In this document: in pieces, positions 22,598-33,522 of the stretch | How positions within the stretch are numbered: the stretch's first letter is position 1 | Layout: every line of letters starts with the position of its first letter | Assembly: GCF_026262505.1 (NCBI RefSeq) | Contig: NC_067204.1 | Coordinates: forward strand, 8,217,797-8,281,796 | Length of the DNA: 64,000 nucleotides | Direction of reading: 5' to 3' | Source: Trichomonas vaginalis G3 | Lineage: Eukaryota; Parabasalia; Trichomonadida; Trichomonadidae | The notes under the pieces: model-generated | The model's input: only the letters and a program-made list of their open reading frames with translations | What the model was told of the DNA's origin: nothing | Databases searched by the model: none | Translations under genes and position numbers: made by a program

Positions 22598-24120
22598 TCC
22601 CGTTTTACCATATAAAATACTATTTAAATTAATTAGAAAAAAAATCTATTTTATAGATGTGGAAAACAATGACCACAAAGATTTCGGATATAAAATTAGA
22701 ATTTTGATTAAATCAATAGATATAAAATGATGCAATAACAATATAAATGTCGATGGCAATAGAATTTTCATCAAGATACTTGTAAAGTTGCCTCAAAATC
22801 TCGATTGAAAGGCATGGAATTTAGTTTTGAGAAGACTTTTTTACATTTTGCGAATTATTAATTAGTATATCATTAAGATCATATTGTATTAAGTTATCAA
22901 TTCTCTTAAATTTTGAAAGCTTAAGAAATTTAAAAGCACAAACAAATATATATTATTAAAATCATTGTATTGATCAATTTAAAAAATTTTGAAATTTTAA
23001 ATTCGAATTTAAATGTAAGCTTTAATAGTTGTAACAGAATAGGAAGTATCACAGATGTCAATTTAGATTAATGAAAAGTTGAAATTTTTCCAATAAAATT
23101 TTATTAATGAAAAAAGATTCATGAAATACAATAATAGTAATATAGATATTTTATACAACATGTTATATAAGAGATCACTATAAATAGAATAGCTTTAAAC
23201 AAAATAATCAAATCAAAATTTGTATTTGTAAACAGCAAGAGTGTTATATGCTAATATTATGTGTAACTACTCATTGGATAATGAATGCAATATAATACAT
23301 TGATTTATTGGCTAAAGAAAAAAAATTATATCCTTCAATTTGGACAATCCGAAATTTTTCTCATTTTTTTGAATTGCATATATATGAATTTGCAATTGAG
23401 TGATATCAGCGAGAAACTTATATGCACGTTTAACTTTATCAGATTTCAAATGAAAACATGGATTTCATTGATTGTTTTTCAATACGAGCTCAACAAAAAT
23501 GATACAAAGATGAATAAATAGTAGTGCCCCTAAAAACAAGGTAAAAAACAAAAAATTAGCAACAATATACTTAATTTCGGCCAATATGGTGAAAAGTGAA
23601 TATGTCAAAAACATTTACTCCATCATCTTGTTATCTGTACCTCACGACAGACGAATATAAAGAGATATCAATTTCCAAAATTTTACCAAAAAGAGATTAG
23701 GCCTAATTTTTACGGCCAATCTTTATTATTTGTTACACAGATGCTAGATCCACTACTCCCCAAAACAATTCATTTTTTGAATGGCCCTGTTTTTTAGGCC
23801 TTCATTTTATGAAAAATGCCAATATTATACGAATCTTAATATATTTATTTTTTTGTTCTCAATAAAGGTATTCAAAAGTCAATATAAACCATTCAAAATT
23901 GAGAGGAAACTCATTGAGAGGCTCGGAATTCGAGTAGTGAGGAAGGGTAAATTTTGAGAGCCAAAATTACAAATCCCCTCAATATTTCAAAGCCCTTTTA
24001 CTTAGATTTTGTGACTACCTTATTATTCAAGATTTTTTTTACAAAGCGACATCCTTGTACAAATCGATGAATTTGATATATTTTGCTGATTTGAAAAATT
24101 TAATTCAACAAGCAGTCCAG
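22598..24120. other. Gene-poor intergenic stretch
   Basis: About 1.5 kb upstream of the giant ankyrin gene and left of Polinton A. A 78-codon ORF at 23,285 has no features and is probably chance. The last six bases (24115-24120, GTCCAG) are the left target duplication of Polinton A. Confidence 0.5.
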
Positions 24121-24722
24121 AGTAGTAGGATATGACGGGTTTAGTGACTTTTTTTGTTACATCTATATATAGACGATGCATTAAAATATATTTATTTATA
24201 AATCATTAAAAAATTAACATTAATTTTAAAATAATTTATTTTTTTATCTTTTATAAAAGAAGCTATATATAGATGATGTCAGATATTCCGCGATTAATTA
24301 AACATTGTTTAAATCCTGAATGGGTTAAACTTCAATTTAAAAATGAAGATTGTGAATTATTAAATGAATATGAAAGCCAAAATAAGCTAATGAGGTATAA
24401 ATATAATGATAAAGAATATTTAATTTCATGGAATCAATGGAGTCATAATCAAAGACCTCATAAACGAGAAGAAGAAATTGAAAATAATGAAATGGAAATC
24501 ATTGATGACATTAAAGAGGATGGAATTCCTAAATTTTGTAGAAAAACCTTTAGAACTAAGTTAGGAGCATATAAACGTAGAGTATTAAATCCTGAATATC
24601 TTAAACATCAATTTAAAAAGGAAGACTGTGAATTATCAAACGCTAATGAATATGAAAATGCTAAATCAAAACTGAGATATAAATATATTGGAAGTGATGA
24701 AAGGTGTAAAGATAAAGATAAA
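24121..24722 (+). repeat. Left terminal inverted repeat of Polinton A
   Basis: 602 bp. The outer tip AGTAGTAGGATATGACGGG is followed by GTGACTTTTTTTGT, a tip shared with copy B; the rest differs from B. It contains most of the gene starting at 24273. Confidence 0.9.
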
Positions 24723-24863
24723 GTTTATTCAGTTTCATATAATAACTGGCACACGTTAGGGATAAGAAAACATTTAGGAGATTATGGGAAATGTTCTGAA
24801 TTCTTTAAATCTAGTATATACGAGAGAGTAAAAGAAATTAGAAATAATTATTTTCATGAATAA
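24273..24863 (+). CDS. TIR-borne protein with a duplicated W-containing domain, 196 aa
   Basis: The first 150 codons lie in the terminal repeat. Two copies of one domain are visible: about residues 12-60 (LNPEWVKLQFKNEDCELLNE...KEYLISWNQWSH) and about 105-165 (LNPEYLKHQFKKEDCEL...KVYSVSYNNWHTLG). The pattern (CELL..EY, then hydrophobic-Y, then SWNQW) recalls small treble-clef-like DNA-binding modules of virus and homing-nuclease proteins, but the metal-binding cysteines of those modules are not obvious, so this is weak inference. A gene inside the repeat is present at both ends and could encode a terminus-binding protein. Not found in copy B. Confidence 0.6.
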   Translation: MMSDIPRLIKHCLNPEWVKLQFKNEDCELLNEYESQNKLMRYKYNDKEYLISWNQWSHNQRPHKREEEIENNEMEIIDDIKEDGIPKFCRKTFRTKLGAYKRRVLNPEYLKHQFKKEDCELSNANEYENAKSKLRYKYIGSDERCKDKDKVYSVSYNNWHTLGIRKHLGDYGKCSEFFKSSIYERVKEIRNNYFHE

Positions 24864-24932
24864 AAAATAAACTTCTTACGAAAAATTAAAACTTAGTTAT
24901 GTTTATTATTTTATTTTTTTATTTTGTATGAA

Positions 24933-26037
24933 ATGAGCGTCAAAACTAACAACGTTAAAAAATTAGGATTCACAAACGAGGAAATAAAGGATATATTAGA
25001 GGAGGTGGGTTATGAAGTTAATAAATATTATTTAAGAAATTGTCAAAAATTTGCCGAGTTATTAAATGATTTAGATTATGATGGAAAAATGAATAAAGAT
25101 GATGTTATAAATTTCTTATATCCCACATCTGAAGAAGAAAAGCCTAAAGAACCTGATGTTTTCCCTGAATATTATGAAGAACGGATTAAAGATGATGAAT
25201 ACAATGAAATTGAAAGACTGAAAAAAATAAGAGATGAAATAGATGAAAAAATTAAGGAATTAAGAGAAGTTGAAAAATATAATGAAAATGAAGTAGAGGG
25301 TTTAATGAATATCCCAGCTTCAGAATCAGAAGTACAGAAATCTCATGAAGAAAGATAAAAAATTATGTCTCAGAATCAACACAAAATTTATTAGATGGTG
25401 AAATAGATGAAACACTTTCAGAAGAAGGTACTAAATTTATACGTAAACATAAGTTACAATTTATTGATAATGAAGAATACCCTTGTATCTTATTTTCACC
25501 ACCTTTAGATTCCGAAAAATTCAAAAAAGCTCTTAAAAACGTGACATATGCAACTAATACGATTAAGAAAGAAGATCATGATATTTACACAAATTATTAT
25601 TTAAATAAATGCACAGGTGTTGATAAAGTTTTGATTTATTAGATAAAATATCAAAAGAAACCATTGGAACATATAAAATTTTATGTGATTGCGGTTTCAT
25701 TGTTGAAGATACTAATAATGTTTCATATGAAAGAACAGCACCGAAGGAAGATGAAGTGGAAAGGTCTATACCATTCGTTATTAAGAATATAAAAGATATG
25801 AAAACTTATAAACATTATATTTATTCATTTATTTCAGAAAAAATGGAAGCAACCCATAAAACATCTTCTCATCATTTTATAGCTATTCATACATTCCTTT
25901 TCAAAGTTGTGAAATTAAATAAGACAGGAATTAGATTTAATGTATCAGGGTACGCATTCTTGAGTAAATTAAAATGTATTCGTCACGTCGCAGATGATAA
26001 AAATTTATGTGTTCTTAATTCATTTTATGGGCTTTAA
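24933..26037 (+). pseudogene. Unknown gene upstream of polB (copy A), broken
   Basis: Clear counterpart of the 378-aa gene at 41689 in copy B. It starts MSVKTNN and ends with the same KCIRHVADDKNLCVLNSFYGL. In both elements it lies directly upstream of polB. Function unknown; see the copy B entry. Confidence 0.7.
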
Positions 26038-26087
26038 AAAAATAAACTTTATTTTTATTTATTTTTTAATTTTTTATTCTTACATAA

Positions 26088-28100
26088 ATGAACAAAAACG
26101 GAACAGCTAAAATGAATGATAATCAAATTAGAGCAGAAGGTAGAAGGTTATTTAAACGCTTCTATAACATTCCTGATGGTGTTAATCCTAAAACTCGTAG
26201 AAGCTATTTAAATGAAGCAATAGATGCATATGAAGGGTTTGACATTTCATCAGAAAGTGAGAGATTAGCGAGAATGTTAAATGTTAATATTGATTTCTAT
26301 TATTGTGATCCTCAACCAGAAGACGTGGACATAAATAAGGTAGACTTTCCATTAGTGGAATCAATAATGATAGATCCAGAATTTGAAACAGTAAATATTT
26401 TATTAACACAGAGTCCATGTGGAAAACTTCACGCTGACAGAATAACAGACGTTGAAGCACTCACCGGCTATAAAGTTTGTCCATATTGTAAAGAAGAAGT
26501 TTATTCTATCCGTGATGATCCAGAAAGGAAAAACCAAAGAAGATTTTTAAAGCATTGTGAGAAATGTAAAGAAAATAATGGAAGATTAATTCAAGACGTT
26601 CAATTGCAAAAGATCCAGCAACCATATGCACCACATATTACGAAACAGAAGATATATCAGTGGTTATTAGCTCACAATTTGCAGAAATATTATAAACCGA
26701 CAAGATATTATATTACTTTTGACTTCGAAACATTAGAGACTAAAGAAGAATTACAACTTTCTAAGTGTGCAACTTTGAACGCTTACTTAAAACCATTCAT
26801 GGTATCATCAACGGTTAAATTAAATGATAAAACATATACGAGGAATTTTTGCTTAACTTCGAGTGATTCTTTTATTTCTGATTGGATTGAGTTTTTATTT
26901 TCAACCTGTTCATTAGTTGTTGAATCAAATATGAGTCAATACAATGAATTAATGAAGCCGCAAACGGCGGGACTTTGTCCCATACATTAAATGAAAAACA
27001 GAAGGAAGCATTTAAAGAACTTCTAGATGAGGAATTCAATAAAGTGAATATCATAGGTTTTAATTCGGGAAAGTTTGATTTAAATTTAATTCTTCGTGAT
27101 TTAAACACTGCAAAATGGAAAATAAAATCAATGCTGGGTTCATCTTCACAATTTAAGCAAATCATTGTAAAGAAAACAAACGTTCCATATGAATTGAGAT
27201 TTATTGACATCAGAAATTATATAGCGGGTGGGACATTAGACCAATTCACTCAAGATTTCGGAAACAATAAATCACGTGTTAAATCCTTTTTCCCTTATCA
27301 ATTTATCACATGGGAGAATTACGAAGAAGAATTATATAAAGAGGAACCATTCACGAAAGATTCATTTTATTCAGCATTAACTCAAGAAACTATATCAGAT
27401 AGTGATTATCAAATATATCTCAATGATGCTAAAAACTTTAAGAATAGATTAGAATATTTTATTCATTATTGCAATAAAGATGTTGAAATTATGATTGACC
27501 CAATCGATAAAATTATTGAAGAAACATTTGTTTATAAAATTGATATGCTTCATAATCTTTCTTTATCATCGAATGCATCAATGATTCGTTACGCTTTAGC
27601 ATATAAAGACTTTAATCCTAATGAAAAATATCCTGAGGAAGAGATAGAATCAAGTTTTGAATTAACGAAAAAGTATTGGAAATATAAAATTGAATCATAT
27701 AAGAAACAAGATGAAAAAGCAGAAAGGGATACTAAAAATAATGTTTCAATGGATGATTTTCAATACTATCACGATTTAATCCTTTCATCTAAATGCAAAA
27801 TGTGTGGTAAAGCGTTTACATATGCAAATAAACCAACATTGGATAGAATCGATAATGAAAAACCACATACCAAAGAAATTGTCAGTTAATGTGTTGTTAT
27901 TGCAATGTCGTAAAATCAAATAAAGATGAAGATGTTCAACGTTTAAGAATCAATTTAAGAAATTATGCATTAAAAAATAATTTACCAATGACTTTAGATT
28001 CAGTTGAAGCTTATCACATTCTCCGTAATGGAATTACTGGTGGTTTATCAAATGTTCAACATCGTGTTAATCTTAAAGGAATCACGCACATTAATAAACT
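26088..28100 (+). pseudogene. Protein-primed DNA polymerase B (copy A), partial and broken
   Basis: Nearly identical in sequence to the N-terminal half of the 1,147-aa polymerase at 42905. The 3'-5' exonuclease motif (FDFETLE) and the HNH-like cluster (CKMCGKAF, LDRIDNEKPH) are recognisable; the palm-domain motifs are not seen in this copy. A fossil part of Polinton A. Confidence 0.8.
26957..26981. repeat. Double-hairpin module (copy A, polB remnant)
   Basis: GCCG/CGGC stem with loop CAAA, followed at once by GGGAC/GTCCC stem with loop TTT. Most of it is absent at the matching site of copy B. Confidence 0.6.
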
Positions 28101-28149
28101 TTCATATAGTCCAGAAACTATGCTATTACAAAAAGAAGCTGCAATGCGG

Positions 28150-28342
28150 CGGGGCTGATGCCCATAAAACTAAAGTAATTGAAAACGATAAAGAGAGGAA
28201 AGAAATAATCGAAAAATTAGAAACTTACCGTTCAATCCTTAAACTGAGTGAAGCAAAAATAAAAGAATTTAATAGAATAAATAAATTGATTGGAAGAGAT
28301 GAATTTAATAAAGATGAATTTTTAAACTCAATCCAAATTTAA
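28150..28342 (+). pseudogene. Small charged-helix gene (copy A), partial
   Basis: Matches the C-terminal part of the 98-aa gene at 47990 in copy B (ENDKERKEIIEKLETYRSI...). Part of Polinton A; function unknown. Confidence 0.6.
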
Positions 28343-28345
28343 TTT

Positions 28346-28696
28346 TTATTCCTCTTCGACAACGTCTCTTCGAGACGCCGAACCCTTCTGGGTTCTTCTT
28401 TCCATCATTACTGCATAACCGTATCTTCTCGGTTTTCGTGGTTTGTTGTTTTTAATTCGTTCTTGCATCATTTTTATCATTTCCTCCCTTGTTATGATTC
28501 GTGGTAAATTTTGAGCTTGTGGGGTATCCATTTTATTAAGTTCATCTTTAGTTAATTTGAATGGATTCGCTAATGTTCCACCTTGAGCCACAACACTTGC
28601 CCCGGCTAATTGTGAAGAACCTGGGATAAGTACTCCATGAAATGATTTCATTGGTATCATTAATTTAGAAATAGTTGGCTTAATTAATTTTGTCAT
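28346..28696 (-). CDS. Small basic protein, 116 aa
   Basis: Starts MTKLIKPTISKLMIPMKSF and contains LPRIITREEMIKMMQERI, then a basic run (KNNKPRKPRRYGYAVMMERRTQ). The basic C-terminal half could bind DNA, as core proteins of related viruses do, but this is composition only. It is convergent with the small charged gene, four bases apart. A related remnant lies near 48,290-48,450 in copy B. A double-hairpin module sits inside its 3' part (28363-28395). Confidence 0.5.
   Translation of the reverse strand: MTKLIKPTISKLMIPMKSFHGVLIPGSSQLAGASVVAQGGTLANPFKLTKDELNKMDTPQAQNLPRIITREEMIKMMQERIKNNKPRKPRRYGYAVMMERRTQKGSASRRDVVEEE
28363..28395. repeat. Double-hairpin module (copy A)
   Basis: CGTCTC/GAGACG with loop TTC, linker CC, then GAACCC/GGGTTC with loop TTCT. 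Copy B has only ACAACATCTCTCTTTCC at the corresponding place near 48,303. Confidence 0.7.
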
Positions 28697-28734
28697 TTAT
28701 GATAAAAATAAAATTGTATAATTTAAATTTTTTT

Positions 28735-28895
28735 CTTTCTCATTTTCTCTTTTTTCTCATGTTCTCATTTTCTCTTTTTTCTCATTTTCTCTTTTTTCAT
28801 TTCTCATTTTCTCTTTTTTCATTTCTCATTTTCTCTTTTTTCATTTCTCATTTTCTCTTTTTTCATTTCTCATTTTCTCATTTTTTCTCTTTTTC
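28735..28895 (+). repeat. 22-bp pyrimidine-rich tandem repeat
   Basis: Imperfect tandem repeats of TTTCTCATTTTCTCTTTTTTCA and shorter variants, directly upstream of the small basic gene on the minus strand. Absent from the matching part of copy B. Confidence 0.8.
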
Positions 28896-29054
28896 ATTCT
28901 GTTTTGGTTTCAGTAACTTTTCAAGTTGTTGTCAGTAACTTTAATTTTAACTTCGGATCAAATATTGGGTTTCCATCTTTATCTCTTCCAATAACACCAT
29001 ATGGTAGAATCTTCATTTATACTAAAATAAAAATTTAAATTATGCCGTTCTAAA

Positions 29055-29089
29055 GTTTGTGAAACAAACATTGAGCGTTCATTGAACGC
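29055..29089. repeat. Double-hairpin module (copy A, end of fibre gene)
   Basis: GTTTGT/ACAAAC with loop GAA, five-base linker, then GCGTTC/GAACGC with loop ATT. It covers the 3' end of the fibre gene; the fibre gene end in copy B lacks it. Confidence 0.6.
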
Positions 29090-31271
29090 GAAACCATGCA
29101 TAAACTGTCATATAAGGTGGCATGTAATCTTCACCCGAGCCTGTTGGATTTGTTGTGAAAGTATGGACATGATTTCCTCCTGGTTCAGTTGGTCGAAAAG
29201 TCTTTTTTGCTGAATTGTTATAAGATGGAGATAAAACATCATTGCCAGCTTTATAGTCTGAGTTGTATAATGGGTGGTCTCTTAATGAGTGGCTATGGTC
29301 GCCAGAAAAGTTTGTCGTTCCTGTATGAGTGTGCGCAGGTAAGTTTGCTTCTTTAATTTTCTTTGAGCCTCCTGTTTGCTTTGAAGAGTTAGCACAGTAT
29401 AAGAATTTATCTACAATCTGCTGCCATGTACCGAAACCGAATACATCAGCTGGATTTGTTGAATTCATTGATGTATATATTGAACCAATGGGGTAAATCA
29501 TCTCAAGAATTGTATTTAATCCATTATGAATATTGAATTTATTATATAATATTGAAACTGGGTAAGAAATTAAAACTGGTCTTGTTATCAATATTAACGT
29601 ATTATTTTTGAAAATTGCTTTTCTAACATCTTGAAATTTTGTGATTTCAGACCAATTTCTTCCATCATTACTGATATTTACTAAATCACCACATCCTAAA
29701 GCAATGAAATACCCATCAATATAAAATAAATTTGTAAATCTATAATTTCGAGTAAGTTTTGGAGTGAATGAATAAACCAATTCCCAACTTGGTGTTTTCT
29801 CTGGATCCTGTGAAAAATCTTGTGATAAATAAATATGTCTGTTATAACTTACAGGATATGAATAGACCATACCACCTGAAACAAGAACACAAACATTTGA
29901 AGCATAACATAAAGCTTCAATGTCTCCATCAGCTTGAAAAATTTGTTCAAAACGACCAAATGGTATTGAATATGATCTATAAATTTTATCATTTTGTAGG
30001 ATAAAATACATGTTGTTAATGTAATACCACTTACTTGTATAATTAATTTCCAAATCTGATGACATCATACTAAACATATAATAATTTATCCCATCCTCAC
30101 TAATGAAAATTTGATTGACTTCATAAATTAGTACCCATTTATTATTAACGCATCTAATAGGATTATTTGGATATTTAAATTTAGCATCTTGATTTAAATT
30201 ACATTTAAACCATTGGATACAATCGAATGAATAACAAGGGCAAAAATCATCTCCAACCGTTATCATTCCCATAAATTTACCGTTATTATATTCAACATAT
30301 AAAATTCTTGGATTAATGATTGGCTTTCGTGTATCAGGATTCCAAACAGATGGAATAAATGATTCATAGTTTTTAAAATCATTTGTTTTAAAATAATAAA
30401 GCACTCCAGCTGTATAAAATAAATACATGGTCACTCCATCATAACATATCCATTCAAAAGAATCTATATCAAAGGTTTTATCTGATGATTTCATAAAATT
30501 TAAAAATGGTGGAGTAAAATAGACCTCTGATTGTTTTATTTCTTCATTAAAAAATGATATATCAGCTTTCTTTGCTAACTCAGTATTAATGAATGAAATA
30601 ACTTTTTCCTTATCTGCTTTCTTCTCTAACTCATCGTTAACATATGTTTTATCTGCTTTCTTCTCTAACTCATCGTTAACATAAGTTTTATCTGCTTTAA
30701 GGTCTAAACATCCTGAAACCCATTCTGTATCAGCTTTAACTTTAAAAGTCTCCAATGTCCATTCATGATACCATTCAACCTTTTCTTTAATTTCATTATC
30801 TTTTTCATCAACATAAACCAAATTTGCCTTCTTATTTAATTCAGTATTAACGTATTCCTTATCTGCTTTCTTCATTAACTCACTATCCACATATTCCTTA
30901 TCCACCTTCTTCATTATGTCATTTAGGAAACCTTCTATGAATTCCTCATTTAAATTAAATCTTCCAATCTTCAAAACTTTAGGAAATGCATTTAATGCGT
31001 AATATCTCTGTTCTTCTGGTGGAATTGATGTTATATCATCCGTTATTCCTTTAATTTTTGAATTCATAAATAAAATTTCTTTTATATTTGATATCACTGC
31101 ACCACCTTTGCAAACGAATTCGAAATGGTCATTTTTCAATACTATCTCCAAATCTCCATATTTCAACCTTTGCGTTTGTTCTGCCGTCTTTGAATTATAT
31201 GCATATGTGGCGTATGTAATGGTCTGAAGGACCTGGGCGCTTTGCGCCTTAAGTTGCTGTTGTTTAATCAT
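29079..31271 (-). CDS. Tail-fibre-like protein: coiled-coil shaft plus gp10-type C-terminal domain, 730 aa
   Basis: Residues 1-120 are a globular head. About 121-250 hold repeated units of the form KKADK(T/E)YVNDEL typical of trimeric phage fibre shafts. The middle (about 255-590) is a beta-rich domain with Trp/Tyr-rich repeats reminiscent of a beta-propeller. The last 137 residues match the phage T4 gp10 C-terminal / tail-fibre pattern: YPIGSIYTSMNSTNPADVFG, then FGTWQQIV, GGSKKI, a LPAHTHTG motif, further His pairs (HSHS, HVHTF), and PPYMTVYAWFRV at the end. Probable role: capsid-attached fibre or adhesin of the Polinton particle. It looks whole here; copy B has a broken counterpart. Confidence 0.75.
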   Translation of the reverse strand: MIKQQQLKAQSAQVLQTITYATYAYNSKTAEQTQRLKYGDLEIVLKNDHFEFVCKGGAVISNIKEILFMNSKIKGITDDITSIPPEEQRYYALNAFPKVLKIGRFNLNEEFIEGFLNDIMKKVDKEYVDSELMKKADKEYVNTELNKKANLVYVDEKDNEIKEKVEWYHEWTLETFKVKADTEWVSGCLDLKADKTYVNDELEKKADKTYVNDELEKKADKEKVISFINTELAKKADISFFNEEIKQSEVYFTPPFLNFMKSSDKTFDIDSFEWICYDGVTMYLFYTAGVLYYFKTNDFKNYESFIPSVWNPDTRKPIINPRILYVEYNNGKFMGMITVGDDFCPCYSFDCIQWFKCNLNQDAKFKYPNNPIRCVNNKWVLIYEVNQIFISEDGINYYMFSMMSSDLEINYTSKWYYINNMYFILQNDKIYRSYSIPFGRFEQIFQADGDIEALCYASNVCVLVSGGMVYSYPVSYNRHIYLSQDFSQDPEKTPSWELVYSFTPKLTRNYRFTNLFYIDGYFIALGCGDLVNISNDGRNWSEITKFQDVRKAIFKNNTLILITRPVLISYPVSILYNKFNIHNGLNTILEMIYPIGSIYTSMNSTNPADVFGFGTWQQIVDKFLYCANSSKQTGGSKKIKEANLPAHTHTGTTNFSGDHSHSLRDHPLYNSDYKAGNDVLSPSYNNSAKKTFRPTEPGGNHVHTFTTNPTGSGEDYMPPYMTVYAWFRVQ
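31221..31248. repeat. Double-hairpin module, 28 bp (copy A, fibre N-terminus)
   Basis: GGTCT/GGACC with loop GAA, linker TG, GGCGC/GCGCC with loop TTT. It is the best-preserved unit and is translated in frame in the fibre head; shared with copy B at 53843. Confidence 0.8.
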
Positions 31272-31295
31272 TTATTACGATTTAAAAATAAATAT

Positions 31296-32006
31296 TTAAT
31301 CCGTTATCTCATCAGCTATTTTCTCTATTTGAAATTGCCATAATATTTCATTCATAAATTCTAAATCACAATCAAATAGGTCAGTTATTCTAAATTTAAT
31401 ATTTGATAAATCTTTTGAATGAAGAATAAATGAATTCCCGGATAATTGAAACGGATATGATAAAGAAAATGTGTTTAAGTTGATGGATAAAATGTTTTGT
31501 ATTGATGGGTAAGAGTTAGGGTCTAATGTTTGATGTGAAAATCTCATTGGGGTATTAACTTTATCACATTTGATTAAAATGAAATTGGAACCAGTGTCAG
31601 AATACAAAACATCCCCAACATCTTTTTCAAAATTTAATATCCCCAACAATGAACGAAGATGAGGAGTACAAAATTTAATTTTCAGCGGAAATTTAATAAG
31701 GTTATTTATTTCATCAAGTTCAAAAAGTTTATCAGGTTTTGATTTAAAATTTTCTTCATACCATACGATAAATGATTCATTTAAATAACTTAAAATCGTG
31801 TTAATATCCCATTTCACTATCACATTATTTATATACATATCATACGTTTTTTCAAGGTCATCTTTAATAAATGATATATAATCTGAAGGGTCTAAAAGAA
31901 TGGGATTAAATTTACCACTCACAGAAACGAGAGTAACATTATAAATTCCGCTAACTGTTAAATTTAATTCACAGTTATTATTCGAAATAATATTGATAAT
32001 TGACAT
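31296..32006 (-). CDS. Beta-rich putative minor structural protein, 236 aa (copy A)
   Basis: Complete frame with 236 residues, nearly identical to the copy at 53927. Predicted mostly beta strands (VSGIYNVTLVSVSGKF, FPLKIKF, SLSYPFQLSGNSFILH). It closes with LSNIKFRITDLFDCDLEFMNEILWQFQIEKI, a strand-turn-strand pattern resembling the C-terminal strands of jelly-roll capsid proteins. A penton-like or other minor capsid role is plausible inference from this pattern and the position next to fibre and ATPase genes. Its ATG is 20 bases from the divergent gene at 32027. Confidence 0.6.
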   Translation of the reverse strand: MSIINIISNNNCELNLTVSGIYNVTLVSVSGKFNPILLDPSDYISFIKDDLEKTYDMYINNVIVKWDINTILSYLNESFIVWYEENFKSKPDKLFELDEINNLIKFPLKIKFCTPHLRSLLGILNFEKDVGDVLYSDTGSNFILIKCDKVNTPMRFSHQTLDPNSYPSIQNILSINLNTFSLSYPFQLSGNSFILHSKDLSNIKFRITDLFDCDLEFMNEILWQFQIEKIADEITD

Positions 32007-32026
32007 TTTTTATTACGATTAAAAAT
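32007..32026. promoter_or_regulatory. 20-bp divergent promoter between two Polinton genes (copy A)
   Basis: Only 20 bases separate the divergent ATGs at 32006 (minus) and 32027 (plus). They read TTTTTATTACGATTAAAAAT. The same spacer in copy B is 19 bases. Transcription must start within it or within the neighbouring gene. Confidence 0.5.
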
Positions 32027-32246
32027 ATGGTAAAGCGTTATTTTCCAGTGATAAATAAAACTAGAATAAGATTACCTCAAGAATTCATACATTCAACGAA
32101 TAAGAAATTCATTCATGTTATAAATTTTAGTGTTTTCAGAAAATATGAGTCAGTGTCATATTCATCAACAGGTTATATTTCACTTCATTCAAATTTAGTT
32201 CAATCAAACCCATATAATGACCATTTCATAAGATTTTCAGATGGTA

Positions 32247-32274
32247 TAGGGTGTCCAAAGGTGTGTTTAGCACA
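32247..32274 (+). repeat. Mariner left terminal inverted repeat
   Basis: 28 bp, TAGGGTGTCCAAAGGTGTGT and so on; pairs with 33523-33550 with one mismatch. Confidence 0.9.
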
Positions 32275-32326
32275 AACCTGAATACTGCGAATAGAAATAA
32301 ACAAGTTACATATATATAAAGTTTAT

Positions 32327-33343
32327 TTAAATATAATCACCATTGGATTCAATCACGCGTTCGCAGCGATCGATCCAGGCTTGAAAGACACGCTTTAAAT
32401 CATCATGAGAAAATTGCTCAAATTGCTCTCTTACAAAATTTTCAAGATCATCTGGACTCGCGAATTCGCGTCCTTCAGCTCTCTTTTTTAGCGTGCCGAA
32501 TAAATAAAAGTCAGAGGGTGCAATATCAGGTGAATAAATTGAGTTTGGAACAACTTTGACATTGTTTTCCACCAAGTAATTCATTACCTTATGACTTTTG
32601 TGAACTCTTGAATTATCTAAATGAATTGCAAACTTTTGTTTTTTGTTGTTTGGATTTCTCAAACTCATCAGAATTGATAATTTGAGTAAGAACATTGTCA
32701 ATTAGATACTGAGCATTCATCGTATTAGGTTTTTGAAGAATATCAATTGCGATGATGCCATTCACATCCCAAAAAACCGACAACATCATCATTGGTGTGT
32801 CAATTTTTTTCTTCGGGAATGTTTGCGGATTTTCATCCTTTGGGATCCACATGATTTTGGCTTCTGTTGCATATTGAAACCAAGACTCGTCTCCTGCTAC
32901 TAAAAAGCAAAACTTCTTGGATTGATACGCACCCAATATAGAGAGGAGCTCTTTCGAAGATTGGACTCTAGATTTTTTTTGAACTGAATTAAGGTTGTGC
33001 GGAACCCAACGTGTATATGCTAGTTTGTAGTTCAAATAATTGTGCAGATAATAACTGACTGTTATACGTGGTATCTTTGTCATCTCCTCTATCCTTCTGA
33101 GTGATGCTCTTGGGTCTTCATCTAGCGCTTGAAGAATTGCTTTGATTTTTCTTTGATCCGGCGATTTTTTGTCAATTTTTATGATGGGCGCCTTTTTATT
33201 CATGAAGTGATACATCCTAACATGATACGTTACAGTGGAATAGCTAGGAGCATCCATACCGAAGCATTTTACCAATGTCTCGTAGATTTTTTACAGTCTT
33301 TGCATTTTTTTGCAAGAGCGAGGATGTTTTCTTTATGATTCAT
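32327..33343 (-). pseudogene. Mariner transposase with two frameshifts
   Basis: Starts MNHKENILALAKK at 33343 and spans about 338 codons to 32327. A helix-turn-helix is visible (SLRRIEEMTKIPRITVSYYL). The mariner D,D34D core is present: D in AGDESWF, D in IHLDNSRVH, and D in YSPDIAPSDFYLF. The frame shifts by one base near 33,305-33,320 (in the A-run after KK) and again near 32,640 (before RNPNNKKQKF). So this copy probably makes no active transposase, although its ends look mobilisable. Confidence 0.88.
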
Positions 33344-33522
33344 TACAAAAATGAAAAAAATCCCGCCAAAATTTCCCGCGAAACCGCCTCTTGTCTCAAA
33401 ATTCATTTTATATCCCGGCATGGCGCCAAAATACAACATACTCATCATATACATATATTCATATTTTTTATTATATATTTATAATCAGCATATATCTCCT
33501 TTAATAGTCTCATATAGCGCGC

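Noticed and set aside
23285-23521. 78-codon ORF left of Polinton A
   Set aside because: AT-rich chance frame, no Initiator and no recognisable feature.
28690-28938. 82-codon Ser/Phe-rich ORF
   Set aside because: Translation of the pyrimidine microsatellite; no protein-like character.
29079-31271. Integrated bacteriophage
   Set aside because: The fibre-like domain is phage-type, but polB, packaging ATPase, capsid order, 5'-AG termini and 6-bp duplications identify a Polinton.
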